Counted from the stretch's first letter, positions 1 through 8,020 are shown. The stretch: 64,000 bases of DNA from an uncultured Lachnospiraceae bacterium (GCA_910578645.1 CAJTQI010000006.1:124001-188000), one strand, 5' to 3'. A program made the numbers and translations. The notes: generated from the sequence alone by a model not told the origin.

Positions 1-323
1 TGCTCCTTCTGCCCAAACACGGTTCCAATCTCATAGGCAAGCTGTTTCCTTCTCTTCGTCGGGTTAAGACCCAGCACTTCCAGGCTGCCGCCATCCGGAT
101 ATAAGATACCCGTCAGCATCTTAATGGTCGTGCTCTTGCCCGCTCCGTTGGGACCGATAAAAGCAAGGATTTCCCCTTCTTCCACCGTAAAAGACACCCC
201 GTCCACCGCCTTAATTTCCTGTGCCTGCGGATGTAAAACGGACTTGACGCTGCCCTTTATTCCCTTCTCTTTGCGCTTTACACGAAAAGTTTTTGATAAA
301 TTTTCTGCCCTGATTGCCTCCAT
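1..323 (-). CDS. ABC transporter ATP-binding protein, N-terminal part (runs off the window)
   Basis: The first 107 codons of an ABC ATPase are present; the rest lies beyond base 1. The start ATG at 323 follows a GAGGAGG ribosome site. About 70 residues in, the Walker A motif GPNGAGKST is visible, and the following text (TTIKMLTGILYPDGG, then NPTKRRK) is typical of ATPases that partner ABC-2 type membrane exporters. An insert with many Lys and Arg residues (RVKRKEKGIKGSVKS) before the Walker A motif is common in the subgroup annotated as 'ABC-2 type transport ATP-binding protein'. The substrate cannot be told. A leader RNA with a terminator lies upstream on the same strand (740-960), so expression may be set by attenuation. 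The family call is firm; the role is not. Confidence 0.9.
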   Translation of the reverse strand, partial: MEAIRAENLSKTFRVKRKEKGIKGSVKSVLHPQAQEIKAVDGVSFTVEEGEILAFIGPNGAGKSTTIKMLTGILYPDGGSLEVLGLNPTKRRKQLAYEIGTVFGQKE

Positions 324-365
324 CGCTGTCTCCTCCTCAAAATAAAAAAAAACGAAAAGTACTCA

Positions 366-425
366 TTTGCGAGATTCGCTTGCTTCGCTGCGCGAACTCG
401 AATAGGCGTAGGAATTTCCTATAGA
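366..425 (+). repeat. Short hairpin repeat, isolated copy (family 3)
   Basis: This stretch resembles the 65-bp units at 23452-23630 and the copy at 29689-29746: TTTGCGAG, a short loop, an inverted arm reading CGAACTCG, then an A/T-rich tail with GGAATTTCCTAT. MITE copy 1 is inserted in the tail, as MITE copy 2 is in the same part of another unit. The function is unknown; it is palindromic and intergenic, like REP-type repeats. Confidence 0.6.
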
Positions 426-729
426 GATTAGAGTGTCAAAAGGTACATTTTATAAGTTGTGAGGGCAAATTGCATAAAATGTTCCCTTGTGTCAGTCTCC
501 GTCATATGGATTTTCTAAAATATTCCGGGAAATTTAAGGAAACGGACGAAACCACCCTCTATTCGCCGTCCAGGCGAACATCGGGCGTTTCGGGGCGTCC
601 ATGCCTCGAAATTACCGGAGACTTCACGGAATATTAAGAAAATCTCATATTCCTGCGAAGGACAACTTCGTGAATATTTTATGCAATCTGTCAGTGAAAT
701 TTTATGATGGCACCTTTTGACACCCTAAT
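426..729 (+). mobile_element. 304-bp palindromic MITE, copy 1
   Basis: A 304-bp element bounded by inverted ends (GATTAGAGTGTCAAAAGGT at the left; its near-complement ends at 729) and flanked by an 8-bp direct repeat, CCTATAGA at 418-425 and CCTATAAA at 730-737 (one mismatch). Copies of exactly the same length lie at 23631-23934 and 49946-50249 in the opposite orientation. The two halves are imperfect inverted repeats over roughly 100 bp (for example GCATAAAATGTTC occurs in both arms), so the transcript or single strand would fold as one long hairpin. No transposase or convincing ORF is inside, hence a non-autonomous element. It sits between a leader RNA and the ABC ATPase gene. Confidence 0.85.
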
Positions 730-734
730 CCTAT

Positions 735-791
735 AAAATAAAAAAGAACCGCCCTGCTACATACACTTGCGTGTATATACCATGCGGTTCT
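735..791 (-). terminator. Rho-independent terminator in leader RNA
   Basis: On the minus strand an 8-bp stem AGAACCGC / GCGGTTCT (784-791 with 745-752) encloses a second small hairpin (ATACAC / GTGTAT) and is followed by TTTTTTATTTTA. This is a classic intrinsic terminator placed downstream of a small peptide ORF and upstream of the ABC ATPase gene. Confidence 0.8.
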
Positions 792-960
792 CCTATCATT
801 ATCCCTGATTTCCGCATAGCCAAATAAGACTTTTCGTCCTACGGCCATGCGCTTGCCCGGCTGTTAGCCGGCCCTCAGGCTGTGACCGTAATATGAAAAA
901 TCTGCTCCACTCGAATATTGGCTATAAACAGAACTCTGTTAATGTCAAACATATCATTGT
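740..960 (-). ncRNA. Attenuator-like leader RNA with alternative stems
   Basis: Minus-strand RNA between the leader peptide ORF and the terminator contains several stems: 884-889 with 841-846 (ACGGTC/GGCCGT), a strong hairpin 866-871 with 857-862 (CCGGCT loop AGCCGG), and a small GAC-GAAAA-GTC loop at 828-838. Bases 843-851 (CGCATGGCC on the minus strand) can instead pair with 813-821 (GGCTATGCG), which competes with the first stem. Mutually exclusive stems, a translated short ORF overlapping one arm and a final terminator are the layout of an attenuator. I do not recognise it as any named riboswitch class. It would control the ABC transporter if read-through passes the MITE. Confidence 0.55.
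875..952 (-). CDS. Putative 25-residue leader peptide
   Basis: The ORF starts with ATG at 952, preceded by GTGAGG at a normal distance, and ends with TGA at 875-877. The product begins MFDINRVLFIANI and ends FHITVTA; it is hydrophobic with no obvious domain. The stop codon lies just before the strong hairpin of the downstream RNA, and the last codons overlap the arm 884-889 of its first stem, so ribosome position would change folding. This is the arrangement of a regulatory leader peptide. The coding status is inferred from position and ribosome site only. Confidence 0.55.
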   Translation of the reverse strand: MFDINRVLFIANIRVEQIFHITVTA

Positions 961-1055
961 CCTCACTTCAAATTTTCAGATAGCATATCACAGTTTTGCA
1001 CAAATGGCAAGCTTTTTATTTTATAAATAATTTCTACCTACAGCGAACAAAGGTA

Positions 1056-1075
1056 TATATGTGTCCCCTCGTTCA
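1056..1075 (-). terminator. Weak hairpin downstream of glgD
   Basis: CCCTC / GAGGG arms flank a short loop about 85 bases after the glgD stop codon. There is no clear T-run, so termination here is doubtful, but no better terminator was seen between glgD and the leader RNA. Confidence 0.3.
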
Positions 1076-1159
1076 CTGAGGGTATCCCCTTAATATGTAT
1101 TTACGACAGCTCTTCTTGTCTTTCCCACTCAAACAGCCTTCAGGAGAAAATGTATTCGT

Positions 1160-2305
1160 CTACACAGTCTTAAACTTCTCGATATAAACAGGAAACGTAT
1201 CGGTGCCCTTCATCGCTTTGCCGGCGGTGATAGTGACATTCTTGTCAGTAATAAGATATTCCACATTCGCACCGGCTTCCACTACGGTATCCTGCATCAG
1301 AATACAATTCCTAATCTTAGCGCCTTTGCCAACCTTAACGCCACGGAAGAGTACACTGTTCTCCACCTCGCCCTCAATCACGCAACCGTCTGCAATCATC
1401 ACGTTCTGGACTTTAGCGCCATCCTTATAATGCGTCGGGTTATCACCACGGATTTTTGTATAGATGGGGCCCGCCGAGAACAGGGCGTCCAGATTATAAT
1501 CATCCAGAAGCTTCATATTCTCTTCGAAATAGCTCTTCATACCGCTAATGCGCCCCACATAGCCTGTATACTTATAAGCCTGCACGTTCAGCTTGCCAAG
1601 CTGAGGCATGATGATGTCGCGCATAAAGAAAGAACGGCCTTGCGTATATGCGTTGCTGACAAGCTCGATTAACAGTTCACGCTCGATAACAAAAATACTC
1701 ATGGAAGTATTCTGTACGCCGCTTGTCTTCGGATTAATGTACACTTTACGGATACGGCCCTGTTCCAAATCAAACGTGTAGTAGAAGATTCTGTCGCTGG
1801 TCTGGTAATTGAGCAGTTCCTCGGGCAGCTCCTGTTCATTGTAAGCGATTGTGACGTCTGCGCCGTTATCTATATGAGACTGTAACATCGCATTGAAGTC
1901 AAAGTTAACTACCACATTTGTGTCTGACATAATCACATATTTTTCTTTCTGGGATTTTAAGAAATCCAGTAGATTCGCCAACGCCCCTGCACGTCCGATA
2001 TAAGGACCGCCTACATCTTTCTCTGCAAAAGGCGGGAAAATATGCAGGCCACCGTTTTTACGGACCAAATCCCACTCACGGCCGGAGCCCAGATGGTCCA
2101 TCAGGGAATGGTAGTTCTTGTTCACTACAACGGAAATATTATCAATGCCGGAATGTGTCATGCTGGACAGGATAAAATCAATGATACGGTAACGGCTGGC
2201 AAAAGGAATAGAAGCCATCAAACGCACACTGACCAGTTCCGGAACCAGAGCGTCATAACTGTTGGGGAAAATAATACCGACTACACTTGTGCTCGATTTT
2301 ATCAT
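1160..2305 (-). CDS. glgD: Glucose-1-phosphate adenylyltransferase, GlgD subunit
   Basis: A 381-residue member of the ADP-glucose pyrophosphorylase family, GlgD type. The N-terminal nucleotidyltransferase domain carries FASRYRIIDFILSSMTHSGI, but the glycine-rich nucleotide-binding loop seen in GlgC (LLAGGQGSRL) is absent: GlgD has VVGIIFPNSYDALVPEL instead. This is the family norm; GlgD acts as a partner that modulates catalytic GlgC. The C-terminal left-handed beta-helix repeats (EGEVENSVLFRGVKVGKG and following) are present. The ATG overlaps the glgC stop codon by four bases (ATGA), so the two are translationally coupled. Cytoplasmic, first committed step of glycogen synthesis (glucose-1-phosphate plus ATP to ADP-glucose). 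Confidence 0.95.
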   Translation of the reverse strand: MIKSSTSVVGIIFPNSYDALVPELVSVRLMASIPFASRYRIIDFILSSMTHSGIDNISVVVNKNYHSLMDHLGSGREWDLVRKNGGLHIFPPFAEKDVGGPYIGRAGALANLLDFLKSQKEKYVIMSDTNVVVNFDFNAMLQSHIDNGADVTIAYNEQELPEELLNYQTSDRIFYYTFDLEQGRIRKVYINPKTSGVQNTSMSIFVIERELLIELVSNAYTQGRSFFMRDIIMPQLGKLNVQAYKYTGYVGRISGMKSYFEENMKLLDDYNLDALFSAGPIYTKIRGDNPTHYKDGAKVQNVMIADGCVIEGEVENSVLFRGVKVGKGAKIRNCILMQDTVVEAGANVEYLITDKNVTITAGKAMKGTDTFPVYIEKFKTV

Positions 2306-3507
2306 TCTACTTCACCGCCTTCTACATTATTATTTATCATAGCATTTGGACCTATCACTGCATTCTCTCCTATGATAACGCCCGAACCGATGGTTGCTAC
2401 GCCGTTTTCATCCCCGCTTGGCATTGCACCTACTATGGCATTCTCACAAATTGTCACATTCTCCGCCACGATACAGTGCTTCACAACCGCGCCCGATTTA
2501 ACAGTCGTGCCGCCCATGATGACAGCATCCTCCACAACTGCGCCCGCTTCCACTTTTACACCGCCAAAAAGAACTGAATGCTTTACCGTACCTTTGATGC
2601 GGCAGCCGTCGGTAATCATGGCATTTTCCACAACTGCGCCCGCGTTAATCTTGTGTCCCGTCATACCTGCGTTGCGGCTGTAAATTTTCCAGTTCTCATC
2701 AAACAGGTTAATACCGCTGTGCTCAGGGTCAAGAACCTCCATATTCGCTTCCCACAAAGAGGAAATGGTTCCCACATCCTTCCAGTACCCGCTAAAATGA
2801 TACGCGTACATCTGACGTTTATCGCGGAGCAGATTCGGAATAATGTTATTGCCAAAATCATTCTTGGATGCTGGGTCAGCCTCATCCTCCTGCAGATACT
2901 TTTTCAAAATATCCCAGTTGAAGATATAGATACCCATGGAAGCCAGGTTGGATTTAGGCTGTTTCGGCTTCTCCTGAAATTCCGTAATCTTGTCATTCTC
3001 GTCGGCCACCATCAGTCCGAAACGGGATGCCTCCTCCCACGGAACCTCCATAACCGCAACGCTAAATTCCGCGTTTTTGGCCTTGTGAAATTCGAGGAAA
3101 TCACTGTAATCCTGTTTGCAGATTTGGTCACCGGACAGAATAATAACGTATTTGGGGTCGTAACGCTCGATAAACGATATATTCTGATATATCGCGTTTG
3201 CCGTGCCTTTATACCAGTCCGAGCCGTGAGCCTTCTGGTAAGGCGGAAGCACATGTACACCTCCGTAGAGACGGTCCAGGTCCCAAGGCTGACCGTTACC
3301 GATATATTCATTTAGCTCCAGTGGCTGATACTGTGTCAGGATACCTACGGTATCAATGCCTGAGTTAACGCAGTTGGATAACGGAAAGTCGATGATACGG
3401 TACTTGCCGCCAAAAGGAACTGCCGGTTTTGCAAGCTTCTCTGTAAGTGCATAAAGACGTGAGCCTTGTCCCCCGGCAAGAAGCATTGCAATCATTTCTT
3501 TTGCCAT
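2302..3507 (-). CDS. glgC: Glucose-1-phosphate adenylyltransferase, GlgC subunit
   Basis: A 401-residue catalytic ADP-glucose pyrophosphorylase. The start at 3507 (MAKEMIAMLLAGGQGSRLYA) was chosen over an upstream extension because AGGAGG lies 9-14 bases before it and the family begins here. Visible motifs: the nucleotide loop AGGQGSRL near residue 10, KPAVPFGGKYRIIDFPLSN, the IILSGDQI metal-binding aspartate region near residue 120, and FQEKPKQPKS around residue 170. Hexapeptide beta-helix repeats fill the C-terminal third. First gene of a two-gene operon with glgD. No other glycogen genes (glgA, glgB, glgP) are in the window. Confidence 0.96.
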   Translation of the reverse strand: MAKEMIAMLLAGGQGSRLYALTEKLAKPAVPFGGKYRIIDFPLSNCVNSGIDTVGILTQYQPLELNEYIGNGQPWDLDRLYGGVHVLPPYQKAHGSDWYKGTANAIYQNISFIERYDPKYVIILSGDQICKQDYSDFLEFHKAKNAEFSVAVMEVPWEEASRFGLMVADENDKITEFQEKPKQPKSNLASMGIYIFNWDILKKYLQEDEADPASKNDFGNNIIPNLLRDKRQMYAYHFSGYWKDVGTISSLWEANMEVLDPEHSGINLFDENWKIYSRNAGMTGHKINAGAVVENAMITDGCRIKGTVKHSVLFGGVKVEAGAVVEDAVIMGGTTVKSGAVVKHCIVAENVTICENAIVGAMPSGDENGVATIGSGVIIGENAVIGPNAMINNNVEGGEVE

Positions 3508-3731
3508 AATACGATTCCTCCTATTTTTCTTAATAAACAAATTATATAATATATATGCAAATATTTACAGGAAAATTTGGGAAAAATTATAAAAAAATTA
3601 GTAATAATCAAATAATTATATATATTTTGTACAGTCCGGAAGCATTAGCCCCGGTGCATATCAAAAAAGGACATAAGAAAGCACTAAAAGCCGTCCCATG
3701 TCCATTTGGTTTCCTATTCTTCCAATTTTTT

Positions 3732-3759
3732 AAAGTCCGGGGTTTGTGCCCCGGACTTT
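3732..3759 (-). terminator. Strong hairpin terminator after deacetylase 3' part
   Basis: Perfect 11-bp stem AAAGTCCGGGG / CCCCGGACTTT with a 6-base loop, 39 bases beyond the stop codon of the deacetylase 3' fragment. It is flanked by TTTTTT/AAAAAA on one side and could work in either direction. Confidence 0.75.
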
Positions 3760-3798
3760 ATCTGCACTGTGACTGTATTTTCACATGTTCCCACATGC

Positions 3799-4380
3799 CT
3801 ACTCCCCCGACACCTGCGTACCGTCCGCCTTCATATGGTACTTATCCTTATAAATTAATTGTGAGATGGGTACGAGCTCGTATCCTTTGTCCTGCAGCCC
3901 CGTAATCACTGATTCCAGGGCGTCAGCCGTGTACTTTGCTCCGTTATGCATAAGAATAATGGCTCCGTTATTCAGCTTATCGGATTCCACCACACGCTTG
4001 ACGATGTCGCCGGCTCCGTAATCCTTCCAGTCCAGAGAATCAATCGACCATTGGATTGGATAGTATCCGCATTTATGGGCATTGGTTATGACATGATTGT
4101 CATAATCCCCGTAAGGCGGACGGAACAAGCACATTTCATATCCTGTCAGTTCCTGCACCTTAGTATGTACTTTCATCAACTCTTCCTGGCACTGTTCATC
4201 GGACAATTGGGACATGTTTTTATGATTCTCGCTGTGATTGCCAAGGTCGTGCCCGTCTGCCAGGATTGCTTTCACATCGTCCGGGTAAGATTCCACCCAG
4301 CCCCCTGTCATAAAAAACGTCACTTTCACATTATGTTTCTTTAAAATTTCCAGAATCTTTCCCGTATCCTCATTCCCCCA
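3799..4380 (-). pseudogene. PdaB-like polysaccharide deacetylase, 3' part (split by mobile element)
   Basis: This ORF of about 197 codons is the C-terminal part of a NodB-homology (CE4) polysaccharide deacetylase. It holds the metal-binding HSxxH motif (GNHSENHKN), the RPPYGDYDNHV motif and the late LMHNG motif. It lacks the first catalytic motif and any membrane anchor. Both are found 8.8 kb upstream on the same strand (13217-13649), ending in FDAAWGN. Both fragments share the 10-bp core TGGGGGAATG; joining there gives VALSFDAAWGNEDTGKIL in frame and an intact protein of 334 residues. The ORF has an internal ATG near its beginning, but a product from it would lack the catalytic Asp, so it is probably inactive while the element is in place. 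Confidence 0.9.
4371..4380 (-). repeat. Attachment-site core, recombinase-proximal end
   Basis: The 10-bp core TGGGGGAATG (minus strand) is identical to 13217-13226. It lies at the exact point where the deacetylase 3' part begins, 57 bases past the serine recombinase stop codon. Flanking bases differ on both sides between the two copies, so the duplicated core is 10 bp. Confidence 0.85.
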
Positions 4381-4436
4381 GGAAGATGGCATATTGATGG
4401 ATATCAGAGCCCCACGATGTATCTTGCCCGCGGCAA

Positions 4437-6059
4437 TTACAACCGTTTTCCATCTCCCTTCCTATTCAAAAACAGCTCCAGCTCATCGGAAAAATTATAG
4501 ACTATCTTAATGGTATTGTCTTCACAAATGTAAATCATAGATATCATTTCCACGACCGTATTTCTGTCAAGACGATGCAATTTTTGATATCGCAGCAGTC
4601 TTTCAATCCACGGACTGTTTTCAGGCATCTGCGCCTTAAACCTGCTAATCTTGTCTATCATTGCACTGGCAGCATTTATCTGTTGTTCGCACTTATCCCT
4701 GTACTGCCTGTACTCGTCTTTCGTAATAAGCCCGTCGGTATAATCTTCGTAAGTGCGCTCCTTCCTTTTCTTAAGGCGGCTGATTTCCGCCTGATATTTG
4801 GAGCTATCACCCAGAGAACCAAGACGGGTTTTACTTTGCCTCTCATTTTCTTCCGCAACCAATCCTTTGATATCCCGCACTGACCGGATAATTAAGTTCA
4901 GGTCATCCAAGACAATCCCTTCCAGCTCTCCCTCGGTAATGTTATGAATCGTACAGATTTTTTTCCCATAGCGGTTATAGCTGCCACAATTAAAACATAT
5001 TTCACCTCTGCGTTTGATTTTAACCATGGCCCGCCCACAGTCACCGCATCTTAAATATCCGGCAAACATATGGACATTGTCCGTAAGACTGGTCTGTCTC
5101 GTATTTCTTTTCAGAAGGTCTTGTACCTTATCCCATGTCTCCCTGTCTATAACAGGCTCATGGGTGTTTTTGACAACAATCCACTTTTCCCTTGGCAGAC
5201 TGATTGCATCTTTCTTACACATATGTCTGAAACTTTTATTCTGCACCATGTCGCCGGTATATATCTCATTCCTTAATATATTTCTTATTGTTGAATATGT
5301 CCAGTAAGAAGTGGCGCCTAGCCGGTTACAGTTATGGTAGTTTAACCCGCACTGCTTTTTATACGCCGATGGGCACGGTATACCTTCTTCATTCAGAATC
5401 TTCGCAATCGTATTTTGGCCACTCCCTTTTATGTACATGGCAAAAATCCTTTTTACAATATCGGCGGCATAGGGGTCAATTTCCAGCTTATTGTGGTCAG
5501 ACGCCGACTTCACGTAGCCAAAACTGGCAAAAGCGCCGATAAACTGTCCATTACTCTGTTTACTGCGGAAAGTGGAACGCACCTTTTTGGATATGTCTTT
5601 CGGATAAAACCCGTTGAACATATTTTTAAAATCAATCACCATATCCCCATCCGGGTCGATATCCAGATAATCCCTGTCTATGAAATCATTTATTGCGATA
5701 AAACGTACTCTTTTATGAGGGAAATACTCGCTCGTGTATCTTGAGACTTCCGGCAAATTTCTGCCTAGCCTGGACAGGTCTTTGACGAGGACGCACTGCA
5801 CATTTCCGGACTCGATGTCTTCAATCATCCGCTTAAAAGCCGGACGTTCAAAGCTTGTACCCGTATATCCGTCATCCACATATACATCGTGCAGGCGCAG
5901 GTCATTTTGCCTTTCCATAAATTCCATAAGCAGCATACGCTGGTTTGCAACGCTTAAGCTCTCGGCCTTATCCCCGTCTTCTCTGGAAAGCCTGATATAC
6001 AACGCCGTATTTAGCCTCGTATCTTCTTTTGCCTGCGATTGAGCCGTCTTATTCTTCAT
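4437..6059 (-). CDS. Large serine recombinase (TndX/TnpX-like integrase)
   Basis: A 540-residue large serine recombinase. Order of domains: N-terminal resolvase domain with the nucleophile Ser25 in LYIRLSRED and the arginine-rich DLSRLGRN motif near residue 95; recombinase domain near residues 190-300 (FGYVKS, NILRNEIYTGD); a zinc ribbon near 340-370 (CGDCG, then CFNCGS and a further Cys); a coiled-coil-like charged segment; and a C-terminal DUF4368-like tail. The start at 6059 is preferred because its ATGA overlaps the stop of the 51-residue ORF. It sits 57 bases from one attachment core and is the obvious enzyme for integration and excision of the 8.85-kb element by site-specific recombination. 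Confidence 0.95.
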   Translation of the reverse strand: MKNKTAQSQAKEDTRLNTALYIRLSREDGDKAESLSVANQRMLLMEFMERQNDLRLHDVYVDDGYTGTSFERPAFKRMIEDIESGNVQCVLVKDLSRLGRNLPEVSRYTSEYFPHKRVRFIAINDFIDRDYLDIDPDGDMVIDFKNMFNGFYPKDISKKVRSTFRSKQSNGQFIGAFASFGYVKSASDHNKLEIDPYAADIVKRIFAMYIKGSGQNTIAKILNEEGIPCPSAYKKQCGLNYHNCNRLGATSYWTYSTIRNILRNEIYTGDMVQNKSFRHMCKKDAISLPREKWIVVKNTHEPVIDRETWDKVQDLLKRNTRQTSLTDNVHMFAGYLRCGDCGRAMVKIKRRGEICFNCGSYNRYGKKICTIHNITEGELEGIVLDDLNLIIRSVRDIKGLVAEENERQSKTRLGSLGDSSKYQAEISRLKKRKERTYEDYTDGLITKDEYRQYRDKCEQQINAASAMIDKISRFKAQMPENSPWIERLLRYQKLHRLDRNTVVEMISMIYICEDNTIKIVYNFSDELELFLNRKGDGKRL

Positions 6060-6211
6060 AGCTGTTCCCTGCTTTCTGCCCATTCCGATACGTCTTTTTC
6101 TTCCTGTATCACCTCTATGTGAGGTCGAATAATGCGTCTTATCAGTTCTTCCATATCGTATAAACTCTTATACTCCCTGATTACCGTATAATTTTGATTT
6201 GGTCTTGGCAT
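6056..6211 (-). CDS. Small 51-residue ORF coupled to the recombinase
   Basis: ATG at 6211, stop TGA at 6056-6058 overlapping the recombinase start by four bases (ATGA). The product begins MPRPNQNYTVIREYKSLYD and is rich in charged residues with a helical look (MEELIRRIIRPHIEVIQEEK); no cysteine or membrane segment. Tight coupling to a large serine recombinase suggests an accessory protein, perhaps a directionality factor or DNA-binding partner, but I cannot assign a family. A GGAG lies upstream at a longer than usual distance. Confidence 0.65.
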   Translation of the reverse strand: MPRPNQNYTVIREYKSLYDMEELIRRIIRPHIEVIQEEKDVSEWAESREQL

Positions 6212-6278
6212 TTTATTGCTTTTTGCTCCATATCAGTTTTATTTCTACTATGTATATGCAAATTGCGCCAAGTCAAAA

Positions 6279-6300
6279 ACCCCGCCGCAAGCAGCGGGGC
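6279..6300. terminator. GC-rich hairpin between recombinase unit and acetyltransferase
   Basis: CCCCGC(C)GC / GC(A)GCGGGG arms with a two-base loop, next to an A-run on one side. It may end transcription in addition to the clearer hairpin at 6412-6450. The interval 6212-6498 otherwise shows no gene. Confidence 0.4.
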
Positions 6301-6411
6301 ATCAAATTTGAAACGCCCAAGGGGGGGCGGGGTATTTCTCCTACTCTCCGCGCAGCTCGTACGCTGTGCTAGCTACAACATTCACATGTACGCCTGCACA
6401 CAGCACAATAA

Positions 6412-6450
6412 AGCCGGTAAACTGTGATTTTATTCACAAGCTTACCGGCT
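6412..6450 (-). terminator. Terminator after acetyltransferase
   Basis: Stem AGCCGGTAA / TTACCGGCT continued by TGTGA / TCACA with a short A/T loop, followed on the minus strand by TTTATTG. It lies about 50 bases past the acetyltransferase stop codon and separates the sugar-gene operon from the recombinase unit. Confidence 0.7.
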
Positions 6451-6498
6451 CTGTCCTTAAATAATACCCTTTTACATAAGAATTGGCCTTTGAGAAAA

Positions 6499-7149
6499 TC
6501 AACTCTCCGGCTGATTTTTCAATCTGTTGTCCGCTAATATTTCGGGTTTATATAACATACTGTCCGCCTCGGTAATTTCTCTGATGGCTCTGCATGGAAC
6601 GCCTGCTGCAAAACTGTTCGGAGGAATATCCTTCGTCACAACGCTGCCTGCGCCAATGACGCATCCATCCCCGATTGTTACACCAGGACATACCGTCACA
6701 CATGCGCCGAACCAACAGTCGTTACCTATATGCACAGGTTTCGCATAGCAAAAGCTCTTCGCTTCTCCCTCCGGCGTCAGCATTTCCCGCCGTTCGTCGG
6801 CACGCATAGGGTGAATGGGGGTTACAATTGTCACATTGGGACCAAAATTACAATTATTCCCAATCGTAACCTCTGCATCGTCCTGAATCGTTAAATTAAA
6901 ATTACCGAAAAACTTTTTCCCTATTTTTGTATGTATCCCATAGTGAAAAGCAATAGGCCCCTGTATAAAGCTGCCCTCACCAAATTCACCAAGCATCTCC
7001 GAGAGAATTGCCGCCCGTTTTTCAGCTTCATCCTCATAGGTCTTGTTGTAATCCACATTCAAATTATGTGTTTTCCTCTTAATCGCCTTTAATTCCGGAT
7101 GGGCTGGACTGAATAAAATTCCGGCTTTAATCTTTTCTTCTTCTCTCAT
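6499..7149 (-). CDS. Sugar O-acetyltransferase (left-handed beta-helix, maltose/galactoside type)
   Basis: A 216-residue member of the maltose/galactoside acetyltransferase family. After an alpha-helical N-terminal part (residues 1-50) come hexapeptide repeats: GNNCNFGPNVTIVTPIHPM, IGNDCWFGACVTVCPGVTIG, DGCVIGAGSVVTKDIP and the closing AAGVPCRAIR. The catalytic histidine of this family is in TPIHPM. It transfers acetyl from acetyl-CoA to a sugar hydroxyl in the cytoplasm. The start at 7149 was chosen for GGGGAG upstream; an upstream in-frame extension lacks support. Last gene of the sugar cluster inside the element, so it may acetylate the cluster's substrate or act in detoxification of non-metabolised sugars (inference). 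Confidence 0.88.
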   Translation of the reverse strand: MREEEKIKAGILFSPAHPELKAIKRKTHNLNVDYNKTYEDEAEKRAAILSEMLGEFGEGSFIQGPIAFHYGIHTKIGKKFFGNFNLTIQDDAEVTIGNNCNFGPNVTIVTPIHPMRADERREMLTPEGEAKSFCYAKPVHIGNDCWFGACVTVCPGVTIGDGCVIGAGSVVTKDIPPNSFAAGVPCRAIREITEADSMLYKPEILADNRLKNQPES

Positions 7150-7207
7150 AATGCTATTCTCCCCAAGCGGTATTTTACACACAGGTCATAAAAAGATTCG
7201 ATACGGC

Positions 7208-7987
7208 TTATATCAGCATAAGTTTTCTGATGTACGCAATCGTATAATCCACACCTTTATCTCCCAGTTCCCCGCGCCATGTTTCAGAATGAGGTTCGAT
7301 GCTCAGACCTTCTCCATATCCTTTCTCATACAGCACGGAGAAGAATGCCCCCCAATTGGTCATATCCATTCCGGCCGGCGGGTCATCAAAACGCTTACCG
7401 TCAATCAAAAGCGCCCCTTTGATATGAACATGAATGAAGCGCTCGCCCCAGTCTTTGGCCTCCTGCAGGTAATCTCCTCCTGCATAAATGCAGTGGGAGG
7501 TGTCGTACTTAATATACAGGTCCTTCAAATACCCATGGATTATCGTATAAGCCATGGAATCACAAACGAAGTTGTTCCACCTGCAATTATAAGTTGCAAT
7601 TCTCACACCCTTTTGCTTTCCGAAAGCAATCAGTTTTTCAAAATAAGAAATTGCAAGCTGGCAGTTTTCATAATAAGAAAGCTCATCCACATAATTACAG
7701 CCTGTAATATAAATGGTACATCCCAACTTGGCTGTCGCTTCAATCAAGCGGCATTCCAAAGCGAGTTCATCTTCGCAAATGCCTTCTTTGCAGATTCGTC
7801 CGCTTCCCCAGCGTCCCACAGCCTGGACGGGCAGCTCATACCGCTCGCTGTATTCTTTCACCTCATCCACATGGGCTAAAAACTCCTCCGCACGGTCATT
7901 TACATCAAGCTCCACAAAGGAAAGTCCTTTTTCCTTTACTTTAATAAAATCTTCTTCCTTTATCCAGGAAATAATCCCTAATTTCAT
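7208..7987 (-). CDS. Sugar phosphate isomerase/epimerase family protein (TIM barrel)
   Basis: A 259-residue xylose-isomerase-like TIM-barrel protein (AP endonuclease 2 fold). Strand-end acidic and histidine residues expected for metal binding are visible: ELDVND near residue 25, TSHCIYAGGD, HVHIKGALL and SIEPHSE near the end. The ATG at 7987 has GAGGG upstream. It is one of three such proteins in the element, each different, alternating with Gfo/Idh/MocA oxidoreductases; that pairing is typical of pathways that oxidise a sugar or glycoside to a keto form and then isomerise or eliminate it. The true substrate is not evident. Confidence 0.8.
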   Translation of the reverse strand: MKLGIISWIKEEDFIKVKEKGLSFVELDVNDRAEEFLAHVDEVKEYSERYELPVQAVGRWGSGRICKEGICEDELALECRLIEATAKLGCTIYITGCNYVDELSYYENCQLAISYFEKLIAFGKQKGVRIATYNCRWNNFVCDSMAYTIIHGYLKDLYIKYDTSHCIYAGGDYLQEAKDWGERFIHVHIKGALLIDGKRFDDPPAGMDMTNWGAFFSVLYEKGYGEGLSIEPHSETWRGELGDKGVDYTIAYIRKLMLI

Positions 7988-8020
7988 TTTTCCCTCATTT
8001 CTACTTTGTTTGTCAATTAT

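Noticed and set aside
2042..2683. 213-codon plus-strand ORF across glgD/glgC
   Set aside because: It is antisense to two well-supported genes, has a Thr/Pro-rich low-quality sequence and no ribosome site.
3555..3905. 116-codon plus-strand ORF between glgC and the deacetylase fragment
   Set aside because: It runs through a terminator hairpin and into the antisense of the deacetylase; no ribosome site or family features.
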